The notes under the pieces are model-generated. The model was not told the DNA's origin, did no database searches, and was given only the letters and a program-made list of their open reading frames with translations. Of a DNA stretch of 64,000 bases, positions 12,801-40,218 are shown one piece after another; the stretch's first letter is position 1; each line of letters begins with the position of its first letter. A program made the translations under genes and the position numbers. This DNA comes from Amycolatopsis jejuensis (GTDB lineage Bacteria; Actinomycetota; Actinomycetes; Mycobacteriales; Pseudonocardiaceae): contig NZ_JNYZ01000006.1 in assembly GCF_000717335.1 (NCBI RefSeq), positions 186,001 to 250,000 on the forward strand, read 5' to 3'.

Positions 12801-15800
12801 CGGCCACCGGACTGAAACTCGCCGCGTCGATGATCTACGACTATCCGAATGCCGCCGAACTGGCCGAATTCCTGCTGTCCGAACTGCTCGGCTCGATCGC
12901 CGGGCCGGTGGTCCCGGCCACCGCCACCCGAGCGGTGGCCGACGATCCGATCGTGATCGTCGGGATCGGCTGCCGCTTCCCGGGCGGAGTCTCGTCGCCG
13001 GAAGACCTCTGGCTGATGCTCGCCGAAGGCCGGGACGGCATCTCGCCGTTCCCCGCGGACCGTGGCTGGGACCTCGAAGCACTCGCCGGCGGCGCGTCCG
13101 ACACCCGCGAAGGCGGTTTCCTCACCGGTGTTGCGGACTTCGACGCCGCGTTCTTCGGGATCTCGCCGCGTGAGGCACTGGCGATGGACCCGCAGCAGCG
13201 GCTGCTGCTCGAAACGAGCTGGGAAGCGCTGGAGCGGGCCGGGATCGACCCGGCCACCCTGCGCGGCAGTGACGCCGGGGTGTTCATGGGCACGAACGGC
13301 CAGGACTACCCCGGCGTGCTGCGGGAAGCGGCGGCGGACGTCCAGGGCCACATCGCCACCGGCACCACCGCCAGCGTGCTGTCCGGGCGGCTGTCCTACA
13401 CCCTGGGGCTCGAAGGTCCCGCGGTCACCATCGACACCGCCTGCTCTTCCGCGCTGGTGGCACTGCACTGGGCCACTCGGGCCCTCCGCGCCGGGGACGC
13501 TTCGCTGGCACTGGCCGGCGGCGTGTCGGTGATGTCCAGCCCGGACTCGTTCGTCGAGTTCAGCGCACAGAGCGGTCTCGCGCCCGACGGCCGCTGCAAG
13601 CCGTTCGCCGAGGCCGCGGACGGCACGTCGTGGTCCGAAGGCGTGGGAGTCCTGGTGCTGGAACGGCTTTCCGACGCCGTGGCCAACGGGCGCGAGATCT
13701 GGGGCGTCGTGCGCGGCAGCGCGATCAACTCCGACGGCGCGTCGAACGGCCTCACGGCCCCCAACGGCCCGGCCCAGCAGCGGGTCATCCGCGGTGCGCT
13801 GACCGATGCCGGGCTGGCCCCGTCCGACGTCGACGCCGTGGAAGCACACGGCACCGGGACCACCCTCGGCGACCCGATCGAAGCCCATGCGCTGCTGATG
13901 ACCTACGGCCGCGACCGCGCGGAGCCGCTGCGGCTGGGCGCGATCAAGTCGAACCTCGGGCACACCCAGGCGGCGGCCGGCGTGGCCGGGCTCGTGAAGA
14001 TGGTCATGTCGATGCGCCACGGCGTGCTGCCGAAGACCCTGCACCTCGACGCGCCCACCTCGCACGTCGACTGGGCCGCCGGAGCGGTTTCCCTGGTGCG
14101 CGAACCGGAAGCGTGGCCGGTGGCCGGGCGTCCGCGGCGCGCCGGGATCTCCGCGTTCGGCGTCAGCGGTACCAATGCGCACGTCATCGTCGAGCAGGCG
14201 CCGGTCGCCGAGCCTGCGGTGGCCGAAGCGCCGATCACCCCGGCGGTCGTGCCGTGGATCGTGTCCGGCAAGAGCCGGGCCGCGCTGCAGGCCCAGGTCG
14301 ACCGGCTCACCGAGTTCACCTCAGCGGCCGATCTGTCCACTGTGGACGTCGGATACGCACTGGCCACCGGACGGACGGCGTTCGCGCACCGCGCGGTGCT
14401 GCTCGCCGGCCCGGAGGGCGTCGCCGAATCCGCCCGCGGCGCCGTATCCACCGGCAAAATCGCATTCCTGTTCTCCGGGCAGGGTTCCCAGCGGATCGGG
14501 ATGGGCCGTGCGCTCTGCTCCCGGTTCCCGGTCTTCGCGGCCGCACTGGACGAGGTCTTCGCGCACCTGGACGTCGAACTCGATCGCCCGCTGCGGGACG
14601 TCGTGTGGGGTACCGACGCCGGGCTGCTCGACCGGACCGGCTACACCCAGCCTGCCCTGTTCGCGGTCGAGGTCGCGCTGTTCCGGCTGCTGGAATCGTG
14701 GGGCAGCACGCCGGGCTTCGTCGCCGGGCATTCGATCGGGGAGATCGCCGCGGCGCACGTCGCCGGGGTGCTTTCGCTGCCGGACGCCGTCCGGCTCGTC
14801 GTCGCCCGTGGCCGCCTGATGGAGGAATTGCCGTCCGGCGGGGCAATGGTGTCGCTGCAGGCGACCGAAGCCGAGGTCCGCCCGCTGCTGACCGGCGGCA
14901 CCTCGATCGCCGCGGTCAACGGGGCCGCCGCGGTGGTGGTCGCCGGTGCCGAGGACGAGGTGGCGTCGATCGCCGGGCAGCTGCAGGCCCGCGGACGCAA
15001 GACCAAGCGGCTGCGGGTGAGCCATGCCTTCCACTCGCCGCTGATGGACCCGATGCTCGACGGCTTCCGCCGGGTGGTCGACGGGCTTTCCTTTGCGGCG
15101 CCGCAAATCCCGCTGGTGTCGACCGTGACCGGGGAGCTCGCCACGGCCGCCCAGCTGACGTCGCCGCAGTACTGGGTGGCGCAGGTCCGGGAGACCGTCC
15201 GGTTCGCCGACGCCGTCCGGGCGCTGCGGGACGCCGGGGTGTCGACGTTCGTCGAGGCAGGCCCGGACGGCGTGCTGTCGGCGATGGCCCAGCAAGTACT
15301 CGATGACCCCGACGGGTGCGCGGTCGTGCCGTTGCTGCGGGCGAACCGCGACGAGGAGACCACGATCTCGGCTGCGGCCGGTGCGCTCCACGTACGGGGC
15401 GTGCCGGTGGCGTGGGACGCGTTCTTCGCCGGGACCGGCGCCCGCCGGATCACCTTGCCGACCTATGCCTTCCAGCACGAGCGGTTCTGGCCGGATGTCC
15501 CGCGCCGCGCGGCCGGCGAGCCCGCCGATGCCGAATTCTGGTCCGCCGTCGAGCGGGAGGATCTGCCGTCCCTGTCGGCGATGCTCGAACTCGGCGACGG
15601 CTCGCTGACCGCGGCCGTGCCCGCCCTGTCGGCTTGGCGGCGCAAGCGGCACGACCGGTCCGTGGTGGACGGCTGGTGCTACCGGGTGACCTGGAAGCCG
15701 TTCACCGCCCGGGCCGGGACGGTCTCCGGCCGCTGGCTGGTGGTGGTCCCCGACCGCGCGGAGCCATGGCTGGACACGGCGGTCGCGGCACTCGGCGAGG

Positions 15801-18800
15801 ACGTCGTACGCGTGCGGCTCGGCGACGATCCCGCCGAGTTCACCGCGCGGCTGAGCGAGGCCGCCGGGGACTTCGCCGGGGTGGTTTCCCTTGCCGTACC
15901 AGGGTGGCCGGCGGCTCTGCTGGACGCGCTCGCCGACGCCGGGGTCGAGGCCCCGCTCTGGTGGGTCACCCGCGGCGCCGTTTCCGTCGGCCGCGCCGAG
16001 CACCTCGCCGACCCCGGCCAGGCCGCCGGATGGGGTCTCGGCCGCGTGCTCGCGCGGGAGAACCCGGCGCGGTGGGGCGGTCTCGTCGATCTTCCCGAAA
16101 CCCTCGACGCGCGTTCCGCCGAGCGCTTCGCCGCCGTGCTGGGCGGCCCGGAGGACGAGGTCGCCGTCCGCACCTCGGGGGTGTTCGCCCGGCGCCTGGT
16201 CCGGGATACCGGAGACCCGGCGCCTTCCTGGACCCCGGCGGGCACGGTGCTGGTCGTCGGCGGCGCCGGTTCCGGCGGAGCGCCGGTGGCCCGCTGGCTG
16301 GCGGCCGCAGGTGCCGCCCGCCTCATGCTCACCTCGAAGCATCCCGATCCGGGCCGGGAAACCGAACTGGCCGGGCTCGGTGCCGCGGTGTCGGTCGTGC
16401 AGTGCGACGCGGGCGATTGCGACGCACTCGCCGCGGTACTGGACTCCGCCGGGGAAACGCTGACCGCGGTGATCCACGTCGACGGGGAGCCCGGCGACCT
16501 CACCGGTGACCTGACCACCGACGTCGGAGCGGCCGTCGCCGGTGCGGAGAACCTCGACGCGCTGCTCGCCGACCGCCCACTGGACGCCTTCGTCCTGTTC
16601 ACCACGGTCGCCGGGGTGTGGGGTTCCGCCGGACGGGGAACCGAGGCCGCGGCCGGTGCGCACCTGGCCGCGCTCGCGCGGCGGCGCCGCGACCGGGGAG
16701 CCCGGGCGCTCTCGATCAGCTGGGGGGCTTGGGCCGACGGGGTTTCCGGCAGTCTCGCCGGGCACCTGCGCCGCACCGGGGTCCCCGCCCTCGACTCCCG
16801 TCTCGCACTGGCAGCGCTCGGCCGGGTGGCCGACGGCAGCGGGGATGCGTCCGTGGTGGTTGCCGACGTCGTATGGGACCGTTTCGTTCCCGCGTTGACC
16901 GCGAACCGGCCGTGCACCCTGTTCGACGAACTGCCCGAAGCGCGGGCCGCCCACGCCCCGGCCGGGGACGGCGGGTCGGAGACGCGGCTCCGGCTGCGCG
17001 GCCTTTCCGAAGCCGCGCAGGCGGCCGAGGTGCTCGGACTCGTCCGCGAGAAGGTCGCCGCCGTGCTGGGCCACGCCAGTGCGGACGCAGTCGAGGCGGA
17101 CGTGGCGTTCAAGGACCTCGGGTTCGACTCGCTCACCGCGGTCGACCTGCGTACCCAGCTGGCCGCCGCAACCGGGCTCGCCCTGCCCGCGACCCTCGCC
17201 TTCGACCACCCGACCCCGGCAGCGCTGGCGGCCCATCTGCGGGCGGAACTGCTCGGTGAACAGCCCGGCCCGGCATTGCCGACGGCCGGCTCCCGGGGCA
17301 CTGGCGACGACCCGGTCGTGATCGTCGGCATGAGCTGCCGCTATCCCGGTGGCGTGCGCTCGCCGGAGGACCTCTGGCAGCTGGTGTGCGACGAGGTCGA
17401 CGCGATCGGCGCACTGCCGCGCGACCGGAACTGGCCGCTGCCCGAGCTCACCGGCACCGGCCCGGGCAGCACGGTCGCCCGCGGCGGCGGTTTCCTCGAC
17501 GGTGCCGGGGACTTCGACCCGGGCTTCTTCGGCATTTCGCCGCGGGAGGCACTCGTGATGGACCCCCAGCAGCGGCTTGTCCTCGAAGCCGCGTGGGAAG
17601 CATGGGAGCGGGCCGGGATCGACCCGGCCGGGCTGCGCGGGACCGCCACCGGCGTGTTCATCGGCGGCGGCAGCGGCGACTACCGGCCGAATCCCGGGGA
17701 GAGCGGGCACTGGCAGACGGCCCAGTCGGCGAGCCTGCTCTCCGGCAGGCTGGCCTACACCTTCGGGCTGGAAGGACCGGCGGTCTCGGTCGACACGGCG
17801 TGCTCGTCCTCCTTGGTGGCCCTGCATCTGGCCACGCAGGCACTGCAGGCGGGCGAGTGCGCGATCGCGATCGCGGGCGGCGTGACGGTGATGTCGACGC
17901 CGGCCAACTTCATCGAATTCGGTGACCTGGGAGCCCTTTCCGCCGACGGCCGCTGCAAGGCGTTCGCCGAGGGCGCGGACGGCACGGGCTGGTCCGAAGG
18001 GGTCGGGATGCTGGTCGTCGAACGGCTTTCCGACGCGCGGCGGAACGGGCACGAAGTGCTGGCTGTGGTCCGCGGTTCGGCGATCAACTCCGATGGTGCG
18101 TCGAACGGGCTCACCGCCCCGAGCGGGCCCGCCCAGCAGCGGGTGATCCGCACGGCGCTGGCCGCGGCGGGCTGTTCCGGCGCCGACATCGATGCCGTCG
18201 AGGCACACGGCACCGGCACCGTCCTCGGCGACCCGATCGAAGCGCAGGCGCTGCTCGCGACCTACGGCCAGGACCGGGAGCGGCCGCTGCGGCTCGGTTC
18301 GGTCAAGTCCAACATCGGCCACACGCAGGCCGCTTCGGGGGTCGCGGGCGTGATCAAGATGGTGCTCGCCCTGCGGCACGGGGTGCTGCCGAAGACCCTG
18401 CACGCCGACCCTCCATCGTCCTATGTGGACTGGAACGCGGGCGCGGTCGAACTGCTCACCGAGACCGTGCCGTGGCCCGATGCGGGACGGCCGCGCCGCG
18501 CCGCCGTCTCGTCGTTCGGGGCGAGCGGGACCAACTCGCACGTCATCGTCGAGCAGGCGCCCGCGCCGGACGAACCCGAGCCGGTGCGCGCGACCGGGGT
18601 CGTACCGGTGCTGCTGTCCGGGAAAACACCGTCGGCACTGCGGGACCAGGCCGCTGCGCTCCGGGCCCGGATCTCCGCTGATCCGGATCTCGCGCTCGCC
18701 GATGTGGCGTTCTCCTCGGCCACCACCCGCTCGGCGTTCGAGCATCGCGCCGCGGTCGTCGCCGGTGATCCGGACCAGCTCCGCGACGGCCTGGCGACGC

Positions 18801-21800
18801 TGGCCGAGGGCGAGACGTCGGCCCTTGCGCTGCGGGGGACGGCCGGGCACAGCGGCAAACTTGCCTTCCTGTTCTCCGGACAGGGCTCGCAGCAGCCGGG
18901 AATGGGGGCCGCGCTCTACCGCCGGTTCCCCGTGTTCGCCGAGGCCTTCGACACGGTGCTGGCCCACCTGGAAGACCATCTGGACCGCTCGCTGCGCGAT
19001 CTCGTCTTCGCCGAACCGGCGACCGTGGAAGCCGAACTGCTCGACCAGACCGGGTACACCCAGCCCGCGCTGTTCGCCGTCGAAGTCGCGCTGTGTCGCC
19101 TGGTGCAGTCGTGGGGCGTCGAGCCCGATTTCGTCGCCGGGCATTCGGTCGGCGAACTCGCGGCGGCTCACGTTGCCGGGGTGTTCTCGCTTGCCGACGC
19201 CTGCCTGCTGGTTGCCGCACGGGGGAGGCTGATGCAGGCGCTGCCCTCCGGCGGCGCGATGGTGTCGATCGAGGCGACCGAGGACGAGGTCACTCCGCTG
19301 CTCACCGCCGGTGTCTCGATCGCCGCGGTCAACGGTCCGCGGGCAGTCGTGGTCGCCGGGGACGAGGATGCCGTGGCCGCGATCGCGGACCGGCTTGCCG
19401 CGGACGGGCGGAAGACCAAGCGGTTGCGCGTCAGCCACGCGTTTCATTCGGCACACATGGACGCCATGCTGCCGGACTTCGAGCGGGTCGCGCGAAGGGT
19501 GTCGTACGCCGCGCCGTCCGTGCCGTTCGTTTCCGCGCACACCGGGGAGCAGGTGTGCGACCCCGGATACTGGGTCGACCAGGTCCGCCGCACAGTCCGC
19601 TTCGCCGACGGCGTTGCCGCGCTGGCCGCGAACGGGGTCACGAGGTTTCTCGAGATCGGCCCGGACGCCGTCCTCTCCGCGATGACCCGGGAGTGCCTCG
19701 GCGAGACCGGCGCGCTGGTGATCCCGTTGCTGCGCAAGGGCCGCGACGAGGAGGAGACGGCCATTGCAGGGCTGGCGCGGCTGCACGTCGACGGCGTCGG
19801 CGTCACCTGGCCGGGCTTCTTCGCGGGAACCGGCGCCCGGCGGGTCGACCTGCCGACCTACGCCTTCCAGCATCAACGGTTCTGGCCTGCGGCCACCGCC
19901 GAGGCACCCGGGGCCGGTGTGGACGGCGAGTTCTGGGCCGCGGTGTCGAACGAGGATTTCCCTGCCCTGGAAACAGCATTGAACGTGGACGGCGAGGCGC
20001 TCGCGAAGGTGCTTCCCGCGCTGCTGGACTGGCGGCGGCAGCACGCGGACAAGTCCCTTGTGGACAGTTGGCGCCACCGCATTGCCTGGAAGCCGCTCGG
20101 CCCGGTCCCGGCCCGGGAACTCTCCGGTACCTGGCTGGTGCTCGCTCCGGCAGGCAGCGACGACGAGTGGATCCCGGTCGCGATCGGCGCACTCGGCCGG
20201 AACGCGGTCCGCATCGACGTTCCCCCCGGCCGGGACCGGGAAGCGCTGGCCGGATCGCTCAGCGAGGTTTCCGGCCGGGACTTCGCCGGGGTGGTGTCGC
20301 TGCTCGCCTTGGTGGGCTGCGAAGCGGGGGTGGCCTCGACTGCCACGGCGCTGCAAGCATTGGGCGACGCGGGGATCGTCGCTCCACTGTGGACTGTCAC
20401 GCGGGGCGCGGTTTCGGCCGGGCCGGGAGAGGCACCGGTCCGCCCGCACCAGGCTGGAGTCTGGGGTCTCGGCCGGGTGGCCGCCCTCGAACACCCGGAT
20501 CGCTGGGGCGGTCTCGCCGACCTTCCCGAGGTCGCCGACGCGAGGGCGGCGGAGCGGTTCGCCGGGGTCCTCGCGGGGCTCGACGGCGAGGACGAGGTCG
20601 CTATTCGCGCCACGGGAGTGTTCGGCCGCCGCCTCACGAAGCCTGCCGCACACGGCTCCGCCCCGATCTGGGAGCCCGGCGGAACGGTCTTGATCACCGG
20701 CGGCACCGGCGCGCTCGGCAAGCATCTCGCCCGCGGGCTCGCTCGGGCCGGCGCGGAGCATCTGCTGCTCGCCAGCCGCCGCGGTCCCGGCGCTCCCGGT
20801 GCGGCGGAACTGTGCGACGAACTCGCCGCTGCCGGGGTCGGGGTCACGATTGCCGCCTGCGATGTCGCAGACCGGGCCGAGCTGCAGGCGCTGCTCGACC
20901 GCGTCCCGGCGGACCATCCGCTGAGCGGCGTCATCCACGCGGCCGGGGTGCTCGACGACGGGGTCCTCGACGGCCTCACCCCGGACCGGTTCGAAGCGGT
21001 GTTCCGCGCGAAGGCAGGCTCGGCCTTCCTGCTCGACGAGCTGACCCGGGAACGGGACCTGAAGGTCTTCGCGCTGTTCTCGTCGGCGTCGGGCGCGGTC
21101 GGGAATCCCGGCCAGGCCAGTTATGCGGCGGCGAACACCGTGCTCGACGCGATTGCCGAACGACGGCATTCCCTCGGCCTCGCCGCGACCTCGATCGCCT
21201 GGGGTGCTTGGGGTGGCGACGGCATGGCCGCGAACGCGCACGCCGGGGACGCCGCCCGGCGCAGCGGAATCGGGGCGATGGATCCGGAACTGGCTTTCGC
21301 CGCGCTCCGCGAGGTCGTCCTCGAAGACGAACCGACAGTGCTGGTCGCCGACGTCGACGCGAAGCGGTTCACCGCCACCGCCCGCCCGAGCGCGTTGCTG
21401 CGGGAGCTGCCCGGCTACGACGAGCTCGTGGCTCCGGACCCGGCGGACACCGCGATCTCGTTGCGGGCCAAGCTCGGCGACCTGGCCGCCGGACAGCGTT
21501 TCGAGACCGTGCTCGACCTCGTCCGGACCCACGCGGCGGAGGTACTGGGCCATCCCGATGCGGAGCTCGCCGGAGCCGAGAAGGCGTTCCGGGACCTCGG
21601 TTTCGACTCCCTCGGCGCGGTGGAGCTGCGCAACCGGCTCACCGCCGCGACCGGGCTGCGCCTCGCGTCCACGCTCGTCTTCGACCATCCGACCCCGGTG
21701 GCACTCGCCGGGCACCTCCTGGCCGGGATGCTGCCGGACGCGGCCACCGAGAACAGTGCAGACGGTGGCGAGACCGACGAGATCGACGTGCAGGCCCTGC

Positions 21801-21973
21801 TCGGTTCGGTGTCGGTGGCGCAGTTGCGCGAGATCGGGGTACTGGAGCCGTTGCTGCAGCTGGCGAAACGCACCGCCGCGGCGGAGCCGGACGGCGGAGG
21901 AGGCGGGGAAGCGATCGATGCCATGGAGATCGACGATCTGGTGAAGGCGGCCCTCGACGGCCGTTCCGACTGA
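1..21973 (+). CDS. Modular type I PKS, five modules (A1-A5), NysI/AmphI-like, 5' partial
   Basis: Cytoplasmic assembly-line PKS adding five two-carbon units. The frame is open from base 2, so the start lies upstream and about 7320 residues are visible. Every module is KS-AT-KR-ACP without DH or ER. AT motifs GHSIG or GHSVG plus HAFH indicate malonyl-CoA in A1, A3, A4 and A5; GHSQG plus YASH indicates methylmalonyl-CoA in A2. The KR of A4 has lost its catalytic residues. The C-terminus (about 21740-21970) is a docking region ending in [14 protein letters not shown], of the class that pairs with N-termini like that of the next gene, which starts 12 bases after the stop. The order methylmalonyl, KR, dead KR, KR matches the polyol half of nystatin and amphotericin synthases. 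A TTA leucine codon lies at 11258-11260. Confidence 0.96.
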   Translation, partial: LERLSDARRNGHEVLAIVRGSAVNSDGASNGLTAPNGPAQQRVIRQALASAGLSAADVDAVEAHGTGTRLGDPIEAQALLATYGRDRDEDRPLLLGSVKSNLGHTQAAAGAAGVIKMVMAMRHGMLPRTLHAASPSSEVDWTAGAVELLSEETCWPDTGRPRRAGVSSFGISGTNAHLIIEQAPAPGPAPAEPQDDAVVVPWLLSGKTREALRAQATTLKSFVESRPDLRAADIALSLATTRSAFGRRAAVVGSDRAELLAALAALGADAPARGLVEGEAGGGTKPAMLFSGQGSQRPGMGRELALRFPVFASALDEVAALLGDSLDRPLREILFAAEGTAEEELLNTTGWTQPAVFALEVALFRLLESWGIRPAAVAGHSIGELAAAHVAGVLSLADACTLVAARAKLMAALPAGVGAMASVQAGPDEVGPLLTAGVSLAAVNGPASVVLAGDADAVDALAARFAGLGRKTKRLRVSHAFHSAHMDAMLGEFRAVAQRLSYQEPVLPLVSTLTGEFATAAQVCSPEYWVEHVRGTVRFADGIATLRNAGLTTFLEIGPDAVLSAMTEDILAVEGDPAVEAVPALRGDRPEDLALTGALARLHVRGIAVGWPEFFAGTGARRTGLPTYAFQHEAFWPEVVPARPAADPADEGLWAAVEKGDADRLAALLGLREDQFPALGSVLPALTSWRQGRRARSLLDSWRYRVEWKPLRIPAAPRLGGTWLVVSAGTDDTDGTAEIVAALTEHGAEVRCLDVDALCADRAGLAARLTEAADNTAGIVSLLASDEERDDAFPVLSRGLARTVTLIQALGDARLEAPLWAVTRGAVSTGHWDPVTSPAQAAVWGLGRVAALEYPQQWGGLVDLPGTLDGAAAATMVHVLAGLAGEDQVAIRSVGASGRRFVRYPVDELPGEFTAAGSVLVTGGTGALGAECARWLARSGAENLILTSRRGEEAPGAAELRAELEALGARVGIVSCDVTDHAALAAVLAEVPAEHPLTGVVHAAGTGQSSPLHETDVETFAGIMSAKVSGARNLDDLLGETALDFFVLFTSIAGVWGSAGQSAYAAGNACLDALAGQRRSRGLAATSIAWGPWAGAGMATDDAVSGDLVRRGLSFLSPEAAITELRRAVVQQDGAVTVADVDWERYFPIFTSQRPSPLLGDLPEARAALGAESDAGRAEFAARLSARAEPDQRRVLLDLVRAEAAVVLGHDSADAVAERQPFRDAGFDSMTAVELRKRLAGATGLALPATLAFDYPNPAALAAFLHTEVLGAGSAAAPAAIGTPADDDPIAIIGMSCRFPGGVRSPEQLWDLISHGTDAITGFPADRGWDGDALYDPDPDRPGRTYTTQGGFLHDAGEFDAGFFGISPREALAMDPQQRLLLETAWEVFERAGIDPETVHGSRTGTFVGASHQDYGAGADLGDSEGMMVTGTSPSVLSGRVAYLFGLEGPAVTVDTACSSSLVALHLAAQSLRSGESSLALAGGVHIMANPGPFIAFSRQRALAADGRTKAFGDGADGMILAEGAGLVLVERLSDARRNGHPVLAVVRGSAINQDGASNGMTAPNGPSQQRVIRQALAVAGLSTSDIDAVEAHGTGTALGDPIEAQALQATYGRSRDPENPLLLGSIKTNLGHTQSAAGIASVIKMVLAMRHGMLPGTLHSETPSPHIDWSPGTISLPNEAVGWPATGRPRRAAVSSFGISGTNAHAILEHVPEDVPAGAPEVPSGVFPLVLSGKSPAALRGQAEALKSVVDAEPDLRLTDLGHSLVTSRTLFDHRAVVLGADRAGVQSALDALGGNGSPAGVVTGTADVEGRTVFVFPGQGSQWAGMGARLMSESPVFAERLAECAAALSPFVEWSLFDVLRQAEGAPALDRVDVVQPASWAMMVSLAALWRSQGVEPDAVVGHSQGEIAAAVVAGALSLPDAARVVALRSQAIARTLAGLGGMMSIALPVADVEARLSGRGGGLSVAAVNGPSSVVVSGAPGLLDALAGELTAEEVRVRRIAVDYASHSAQVELLEGELSAALSEIRPQASEVPFFSTVTGDWLDTTAMDAGYWYRNLRQRVEFALAITELVAQGYRAFIESSPHPVLTTSVQDIADAAGVKAVAAGSLRREQDTVGRFLTSLAEVFVRGVRVGWRDLFPDARRIALPTYAFQHENFYAVAVEPSTADTVDTADAEFWNAVEEQDFDSLSASLDVDGAALATVLPALSSWRRTRQEKSTVDSWRYRATWKPVKTGSAAALSGTWLVVSAEGDDDSEITALLESHGAQAERLVLDEQATDREVLAARLAAIPEVSGVVSLLAFAEQSSELHPGLTLGLALSVSLVQALGDAGFDAPLWTITRGAVSTGRSDRVRHPLQAQVIGLGWTAALEVPHRWGGVVDLPGQLDRRGARRLASVLSGTLGEDQLAIRSSGVLARRVVPAPAGAPDPARTWTPRGTTLVTGGTGTLAKHLARWLAGQGAEHIVLTSRRGIEAPGAPELLAELTALGAEAEMIACDVADRASVERLLGDLKSAGRTVRTVVHTAAVIELASIEDTDLESFARVVRAKVMGAQHLDELLDGEELDAFVLYSSTAGLWGSGLHAAYVAGNAYLAALAENRRARGLAATSISWGIWADDRELGRVDPGQIRRSGLVFMEPELALAGLRRALDTADPAIAVADIDWERYHPVYTSVRPTELFAEIPAVRRLTTAAETTSGAGEGEFATRLRALPAAEQDRLLLDLVRGEAATVLGHDSADALAGQRAFRDAGFDSLTAVDLRNRLATATGLTLPSTIVFDYPSPVVLAAFLRAEIAGARGTALAPVASGAEDGDAIAIIGMSCRYPGGVRSPEDLWDVVTRGADVISGFPADRGWDTGELFDADPDRPGKTYSTQGGFLDDVAGFDPAFFGISPREALAMDPQQRILLETAWEAFERAGLDPAVLRGSRTGTFIGASYQDYRTTGDGAAESSEGHLITGTLPSVLSGRISYLFGLEGPAVTLDTACSSSLVALHLAAQSVRSGESSLALAGGVSVMSTPSAFVGFSRQRAMAADGRCKAYSEAADGMSLAEGAGLVLVERLSDAVRNGHRVLAVIRGSAVNSDGASNGLTAPNGPSQQRVIRQALVNSGLAASEVDVLEGHGTGTALGDPIEAQAILATYGQDRERPLLLGSVKSNIGHTQMASGVASVIKTVCAMQHGVVPKTLHVDEPSAQVDWSSGAVSLLTGQVGWPATGRPRRAGVSSFGLSGTNVHLLLEQAPASDVPAGEPAEGVVPVLLSGHRDQAVRDQAARLLSLLESRPGTSSADLAFSLATSRSTFERRAAVVALDRGELVRGLTALRDRAPDPGLVEGTPAAGRLAFLFTGQGSQRPGMGSELYERFEVFAESFDAALACFDLELDRPLREIVFAAAGTPEAELLNSTGYTQLALFALEVALFRLAESWGVRPDYVAGHSIGEIAAAHVAGVFSLEDACALVAARGRLMQALPEGGAMVSLEASEDEVTPHLTERVSIAAINGPAALVVSGEEDDVLTIAARFEADGRKTKRLTVSHAFHSPRMDPMLEEFALVAAGLTYHAPVLPLVSTVTGALATAEQVCDPQYWAAHARCAVRFADGVAALAAEGVTVFAELGPDGVLSGAVEHILGDESEVVLVPALRRDRPEVTSLTTALARLHVHGAAVDWTTYFAGSGARRIDLPTYPFQHERFWPEPGAAVVGTDPADAEFWAAVEREDLGSLALDLDDDTITAMTPALSSWRRRRHDQSTVDEWGYRVVWKPLPATAERAKPTGTWLVVTAPGADDGWIGNVAGGLGAEVVPCEVTDPDRGALAGQLRGCGTDFAGVLSLVALDNGTAGLTLTATLVQALGDAGIAAPLWCLTRGAVAIGHSEQVADPVQAGVWGLGRVVALEHPDRWGGLVDLPPELGPSTAQRLASVVAGTEDQVAVRASGVFARRLAHRPTGREAAAYRPSGTVLVTGGTGALGAHVARWLAASGAEHVVLLSRRGPDAPGAAGLHAELTAADTVVTVLACDAADRDSLGEVFARFPISAVFHTAGVVEDSVVDALTPEKFTAVWRSKVVAAQALDELTRDADLSAFVLFSSTAGTLGAPGQGNYAAANAALDAVAEQRRAAGLPATSIAWGPWADGGMATGRPSLDSRLQRGGFGLLTPELAISALQQAIGLGDPVVAVADIAWDRFAEAFTTLRANPSVSELPEVARLAVVPPEQAGEPELRRRLGELSGAERSAAMLELVRTRIASVLGHADAAAVEDGRAFKDLGFDSLTTIELRNALAAATGLKLAASMIYDYPNAAELAEFLLSELLGSIAGPVVPATATRAVADDPIVIVGIGCRFPGGVSSPEDLWLMLAEGRDGISPFPADRGWDLEALAGGASDTREGGFLTGVADFDAAFFGISPREALAMDPQQRLLLETSWEALERAGIDPATLRGSDAGVFMGTNGQDYPGVLREAAADVQGHIATGTTASVLSGRLSYTLGLEGPAVTIDTACSSALVALHWATRALRAGDASLALAGGVSVMSSPDSFVEFSAQSGLAPDGRCKPFAEAADGTSWSEGVGVLVLERLSDAVANGREIWGVVRGSAINSDGASNGLTAPNGPAQQRVIRGALTDAGLAPSDVDAVEAHGTGTTLGDPIEAHALLMTYGRDRAEPLRLGAIKSNLGHTQAAAGVAGLVKMVMSMRHGVLPKTLHLDAPTSHVDWAAGAVSLVREPEAWPVAGRPRRAGISAFGVSGTNAHVIVEQAPVAEPAVAEAPITPAVVPWIVSGKSRAALQAQVDRLTEFTSAADLSTVDVGYALATGRTAFAHRAVLLAGPEGVAESARGAVSTGKIAFLFSGQGSQRIGMGRALCSRFPVFAAALDEVFAHLDVELDRPLRDVVWGTDAGLLDRTGYTQPALFAVEVALFRLLESWGSTPGFVAGHSIGEIAAAHVAGVLSLPDAVRLVVARGRLMEELPSGGAMVSLQATEAEVRPLLTGGTSIAAVNGAAAVVVAGAEDEVASIAGQLQARGRKTKRLRVSHAFHSPLMDPMLDGFRRVVDGLSFAAPQIPLVSTVTGELATAAQLTSPQYWVAQVRETVRFADAVRALRDAGVSTFVEAGPDGVLSAMAQQVLDDPDGCAVVPLLRANRDEETTISAAAGALHVRGVPVAWDAFFAGTGARRITLPTYAFQHERFWPDVPRRAAGEPADAEFWSAVEREDLPSLSAMLELGDGSLTAAVPALSAWRRKRHDRSVVDGWCYRVTWKPFTARAGTVSGRWLVVVPDRAEPWLDTAVAALGEDVVRVRLGDDPAEFTARLSEAAGDFAGVVSLAVPGWPAALLDALADAGVEAPLWWVTRGAVSVGRAEHLADPGQAAGWGLGRVLARENPARWGGLVDLPETLDARSAERFAAVLGGPEDEVAVRTSGVFARRLVRDTGDPAPSWTPAGTVLVVGGAGSGGAPVARWLAAAGAARLMLTSKHPDPGRETELAGLGAAVSVVQCDAGDCDALAAVLDSAGETLTAVIHVDGEPGDLTGDLTTDVGAAVAGAENLDALLADRPLDAFVLFTTVAGVWGSAGRGTEAAAGAHLAALARRRRDRGARALSISWGAWADGVSGSLAGHLRRTGVPALDSRLALAALGRVADGSGDASVVVADVVWDRFVPALTANRPCTLFDELPEARAAHAPAGDGGSETRLRLRGLSEAAQAAEVLGLVREKVAAVLGHASADAVEADVAFKDLGFDSLTAVDLRTQLAAATGLALPATLAFDHPTPAALAAHLRAELLGEQPGPALPTAGSRGTGDDPVVIVGMSCRYPGGVRSPEDLWQLVCDEVDAIGALPRDRNWPLPELTGTGPGSTVARGGGFLDGAGDFDPGFFGISPREALVMDPQQRLVLEAAWEAWERAGIDPAGLRGTATGVFIGGGSGDYRPNPGESGHWQTAQSASLLSGRLAYTFGLEGPAVSVDTACSSSLVALHLATQALQAGECAIAIAGGVTVMSTPANFIEFGDLGALSADGRCKAFAEGADGTGWSEGVGMLVVERLSDARRNGHEVLAVVRGSAINSDGASNGLTAPSGPAQQRVIRTALAAAGCSGADIDAVEAHGTGTVLGDPIEAQALLATYGQDRERPLRLGSVKSNIGHTQAASGVAGVIKMVLALRHGVLPKTLHADPPSSYVDWNAGAVELLTETVPWPDAGRPRRAAVSSFGASGTNSHVIVEQAPAPDEPEPVRATGVVPVLLSGKTPSALRDQAAALRARISADPDLALADVAFSSATTRSAFEHRAAVVAGDPDQLRDGLATLAEGETSALALRGTAGHSGKLAFLFSGQGSQQPGMGAALYRRFPVFAEAFDTVLAHLEDHLDRSLRDLVFAEPATVEAELLDQTGYTQPALFAVEVALCRLVQSWGVEPDFVAGHSVGELAAAHVAGVFSLADACLLVAARGRLMQALPSGGAMVSIEATEDEVTPLLTAGVSIAAVNGPRAVVVAGDEDAVAAIADRLAADGRKTKRLRVSHAFHSAHMDAMLPDFERVARRVSYAAPSVPFVSAHTGEQVCDPGYWVDQVRRTVRFADGVAALAANGVTRFLEIGPDAVLSAMTRECLGETGALVIPLLRKGRDEEETAIAGLARLHVDGVGVTWPGFFAGTGARRVDLPTYAFQHQRFWPAATAEAPGAGVDGEFWAAVSNEDFPALETALNVDGEALAKVLPALLDWRRQHADKSLVDSWRHRIAWKPLGPVPARELSGTWLVLAPAGSDDEWIPVAIGALGRNAVRIDVPPGRDREALAGSLSEVSGRDFAGVVSLLALVGCEAGVASTATALQALGDAGIVAPLWTVTRGAVSAGPGEAPVRPHQAGVWGLGRVAALEHPDRWGGLADLPEVADARAAERFAGVLAGLDGEDEVAIRATGVFGRRLTKPAAHGSAPIWEPGGTVLITGGTGALGKHLARGLARAGAEHLLLASRRGPGAPGAAELCDELAAAGVGVTIAACDVADRAELQALLDRVPADHPLSGVIHAAGVLDDGVLDGLTPDRFEAVFRAKAGSAFLLDELTRERDLKVFALFSSASGAVGNPGQASYAAANTVLDAIAERRHSLGLAATSIAWGAWGGDGMAANAHAGDAARRSGIGAMDPELAFAALREVVLEDEPTVLVADVDAKRFTATARPSALLRELPGYDELVAPDPADTAISLRAKLGDLAAGQRFETVLDLVRTHAAEVLGHPDAELAGAEKAFRDLGFDSLGAVELRNRLTAATGLRLASTLVFDHPTPVALAGHLLAGMLPDAATENSADGGETDEIDVQALLGSVSVAQLREIGVLEPLLQLAKRTAAAEPDGGGGGEAIDAMEIDDLVKAALDGRSD
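3855..8390 (+). other. PKS module A2: KS-AT(methylmalonyl)-KR(A-type)-ACP
   Basis: KS about 3860-5130 has active-site TACSSS near 4370. AT about 5440-6470 carries GHSQG (5711) and YASHS, the methylmalonyl-CoA signature, and is the only such AT in this protein. KR about 7315-8060 is A-type ([11 protein letters not shown], no LDD). ACP Ser is in GFDSL near 8257. The methyl branch set here is the candidate for P450 oxidation to a carboxyl, as at C16 of nystatin (inference). Confidence 0.9.
8425..12895 (+). other. PKS module A3: KS-AT(malonyl)-KR(B-type)-ACP
   Basis: KS about 8430-9710; AT about 10010-11060 with GHSIG and HAFH (malonyl); KR about 11835-12560. The usual LDD motif reads VED ([11 protein letters not shown]), keeping the diagnostic second Asp, and there is no Trp before the catalytic GNYAAAN, so B-type is most likely. 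ACP Ser is in GFDSL near 12762. The TTA codon at 11258-11260 falls in the KR structural subdomain. Confidence 0.88.
12940..17265 (+). other. PKS module A4: KS-AT(malonyl)-KR(inactive)-ACP
   Basis: KS about 12940-14195 has an intact Cys (TACSSA, near 13441). AT about 14455-15500 is malonyl-type. The KR at about 16240-16960 is degenerate: the NADPH loop is GGAGSGG, the catalytic Ser position is Thr (16604), the Tyr is Glu (16643-16645), the following Asn is Gly (16655) and the catalytic Lys is Ala. It still has the A-type Trp (16619). The module should leave a beta-ketone. ACP Ser is near 17129. Confidence 0.9.
17300..21970 (+). other. PKS module A5: KS-AT(malonyl)-KR(B-type)-ACP plus C-terminal docking region
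   Basis: KS about 17305-18560; AT about 18860-19890 with GHSVG and HAFH (malonyl); KR about 20682-21400 with LDD ([13 protein letters not shown]) and QASYAAAN, so B-type and apparently active. ACP Ser is in GFDSL near 21608. About 75 residues follow the ACP: a helical stretch with [20 protein letters not shown], a Gly-rich hinge and an acidic helix, the usual form of a C-terminal docking domain. Confidence 0.88.
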
Positions 21974-21984
21974 CGGAGTTGATG

Positions 21985-31848
<9,864 letters not shown>

Positions 31849-31892
31849 CCCGTCGCCATACCCGCCGCTATGGACAGGAAGGTTCACATGTG

Positions 31893-38954
<7,062 letters not shown>

Positions 38955-38963
38955 CGCGCAGCA

Positions 38964-38996
38964 GCCGGCCCCGGGCCGAGACGCCCCGGGGCCGGC
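38964..38996. terminator. Perfect 12-bp hairpin between convergent genes
   Basis: GCCGGCCCCGGG (38964-38975) and its exact complement (38985-38996) flank a nine-base loop. It fills most of the 45 bases between the TE-PKS stop and the P450 stop, so it probably ends transcription from both sides. There is no clear T-run, as is common in actinomycetes. Confidence 0.8.
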
Positions 38997-38999
38997 GGT

Positions 39000-40175
39000 T
39001 CACCACTTGACGGGCAGGGCGTGCAGGCCGAACAGAATCCCGTCGTACTTGAACGGCAGCTCGGCGACCGGAGCGGCGATCTCCAGCGTGGGGATCCGCT
39101 TGAACAACGTCCGGTAGGCGATCGCCATCTCGGACCGGACCAGGTTCTGGCCGAGGCATTGGTGCACGCCGTACCCGAACGCCACGTGGTGGCGGGCGGC
39201 ACGGGCGGGATCGAACCGCGCCGGGCAGGAGAATGCGCCGCTGTCGTGGTTCGCTGCGGCGACCAGTGGGATGATGCCCTCGCCCGCTCGGATGAGCTCG
39301 CCGCCGATTTCCACATCTTCGAGTGCCACCCGCAGCGGAACCAGATCGGCGACCGAGTGGAACCGCAGGAGCTCCTCGACGACCCGGTCGTCGCCGATCC
39401 ACTCCCGGTTCGCCAGCAGGGTGACGACGCCGAGCGAGATGTTGTTGGCCGTGGTCTCGTGGCCGCCGATGAGCAGAAGCATGGCCACTCCGGAAAGTTC
39501 CCGGGGCGTGAGGGTGCCTGCGGCGAGCAGCCTGCTGAGCAGATCGCTGCCGGGTCGTTGCTGTTTGAGGGCGACGAGCCGGGTGAGGTAGCGCAGGATC
39601 TCCTTGCCGGCGGCTTCGCGCTCGTCATCGGTCGAGGTGAAGGTGACCAGGACGCGGGTCTTGGCCTCGAAGAACTCGTGGTCGGCGTAGGGAACGCCGA
39701 GCAGGGTGGTGATCACCAGGGACGGCACCGGAAGCGCGAAGCCGGCCACCAGGTCGGCGGTGTTCCCGGCGGCGAGCATCGCATCGACCCGCCCGTCGAC
39801 GACGCGCTGGATCTCGGGTTGCAGCTCCTTGATCTTGCGTACTGTGAACTCCGGGATGAGCGTCTTGCGGAACCGGTTGTGCTCCGGCGGATCCATCCCG
39901 ACGAACCAGCCCGGCACCTGGTCCCGGCCGGGCACCCCACGGGTCCGGCCGAAACGCGGGAAACCGGCGTGGGCCGGGTCGGAACTGATCCGGTGGTCGG
40001 TGAGCACGGCGCGGACGTCCTCGTGCCGGGCCACCAGCCACGCCTTGGTGCCGGTGCCAAGGGAGGTCCTGACCAGTCCCGGGCGAGCTCGGAGGTCCGC
40101 GTACTCGGCGGGCGGGAACGGGCAGCCTGGGCGGCGGCCCGGAAAGTCGACGGTGTTCTGCTCGGCGTTCGTCAT
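39000..40175 (-). CDS. Cytochrome P450 monooxygenase, polyene-tailoring type
   Basis: 391 residues, a normal soluble bacterial P450. Visible motifs: I-helix oxygen-binding GGHETT (237-242), K-helix ExxR as EELLR (267-271), and the heme loop FGYGVHQC with ligand Cys340. The N-terminal DFPGRRPGCPF is typical of CYP105-like enzymes. It is third in a minus-strand run after glycosyltransferase and aminotransferase (gap 43 bases). In nystatin- and pimaricin-type clusters one P450 oxidises the exocyclic methyl to a carboxyl and another hydroxylates or epoxidises the ring. Since A2 supplies the matching methyl, the first role is my preferred inference. No ferredoxin gene is adjacent, whereas polyene clusters often carry one. 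Start ATG 40175 has AGGGA nine bases upstream. Confidence 0.93.
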   Translation of the reverse strand: MTNAEQNTVDFPGRRPGCPFPPAEYADLRARPGLVRTSLGTGTKAWLVARHEDVRAVLTDHRISSDPAHAGFPRFGRTRGVPGRDQVPGWFVGMDPPEHNRFRKTLIPEFTVRKIKELQPEIQRVVDGRVDAMLAAGNTADLVAGFALPVPSLVITTLLGVPYADHEFFEAKTRVLVTFTSTDDEREAAGKEILRYLTRLVALKQQRPGSDLLSRLLAAGTLTPRELSGVAMLLLIGGHETTANNISLGVVTLLANREWIGDDRVVEELLRFHSVADLVPLRVALEDVEIGGELIRAGEGIIPLVAAANHDSGAFSCPARFDPARAARHHVAFGYGVHQCLGQNLVRSEMAIAYRTLFKRIPTLEIAAPVAELPFKYDGILFGLHALPVKW

Positions 40176-40218
40176 GGCCGCATTCCCTGGTTCGTCGGCG
40201 GCACCGGGTGCCGGATCC

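Noticed and set aside
13441..13455. CSSA instead of CSSS in the A4 KS as a sign of inactivity
   Set aside because: The nucleophilic Cys and both histidine motifs are intact; the changed residue is not catalytic.
19093..21984. Upstream extension of the frame of PKS B
   Set aside because: It overlaps the 3' end of A in another frame with Arg-rich, domain-free sequence; the docking helix begins at 21985.
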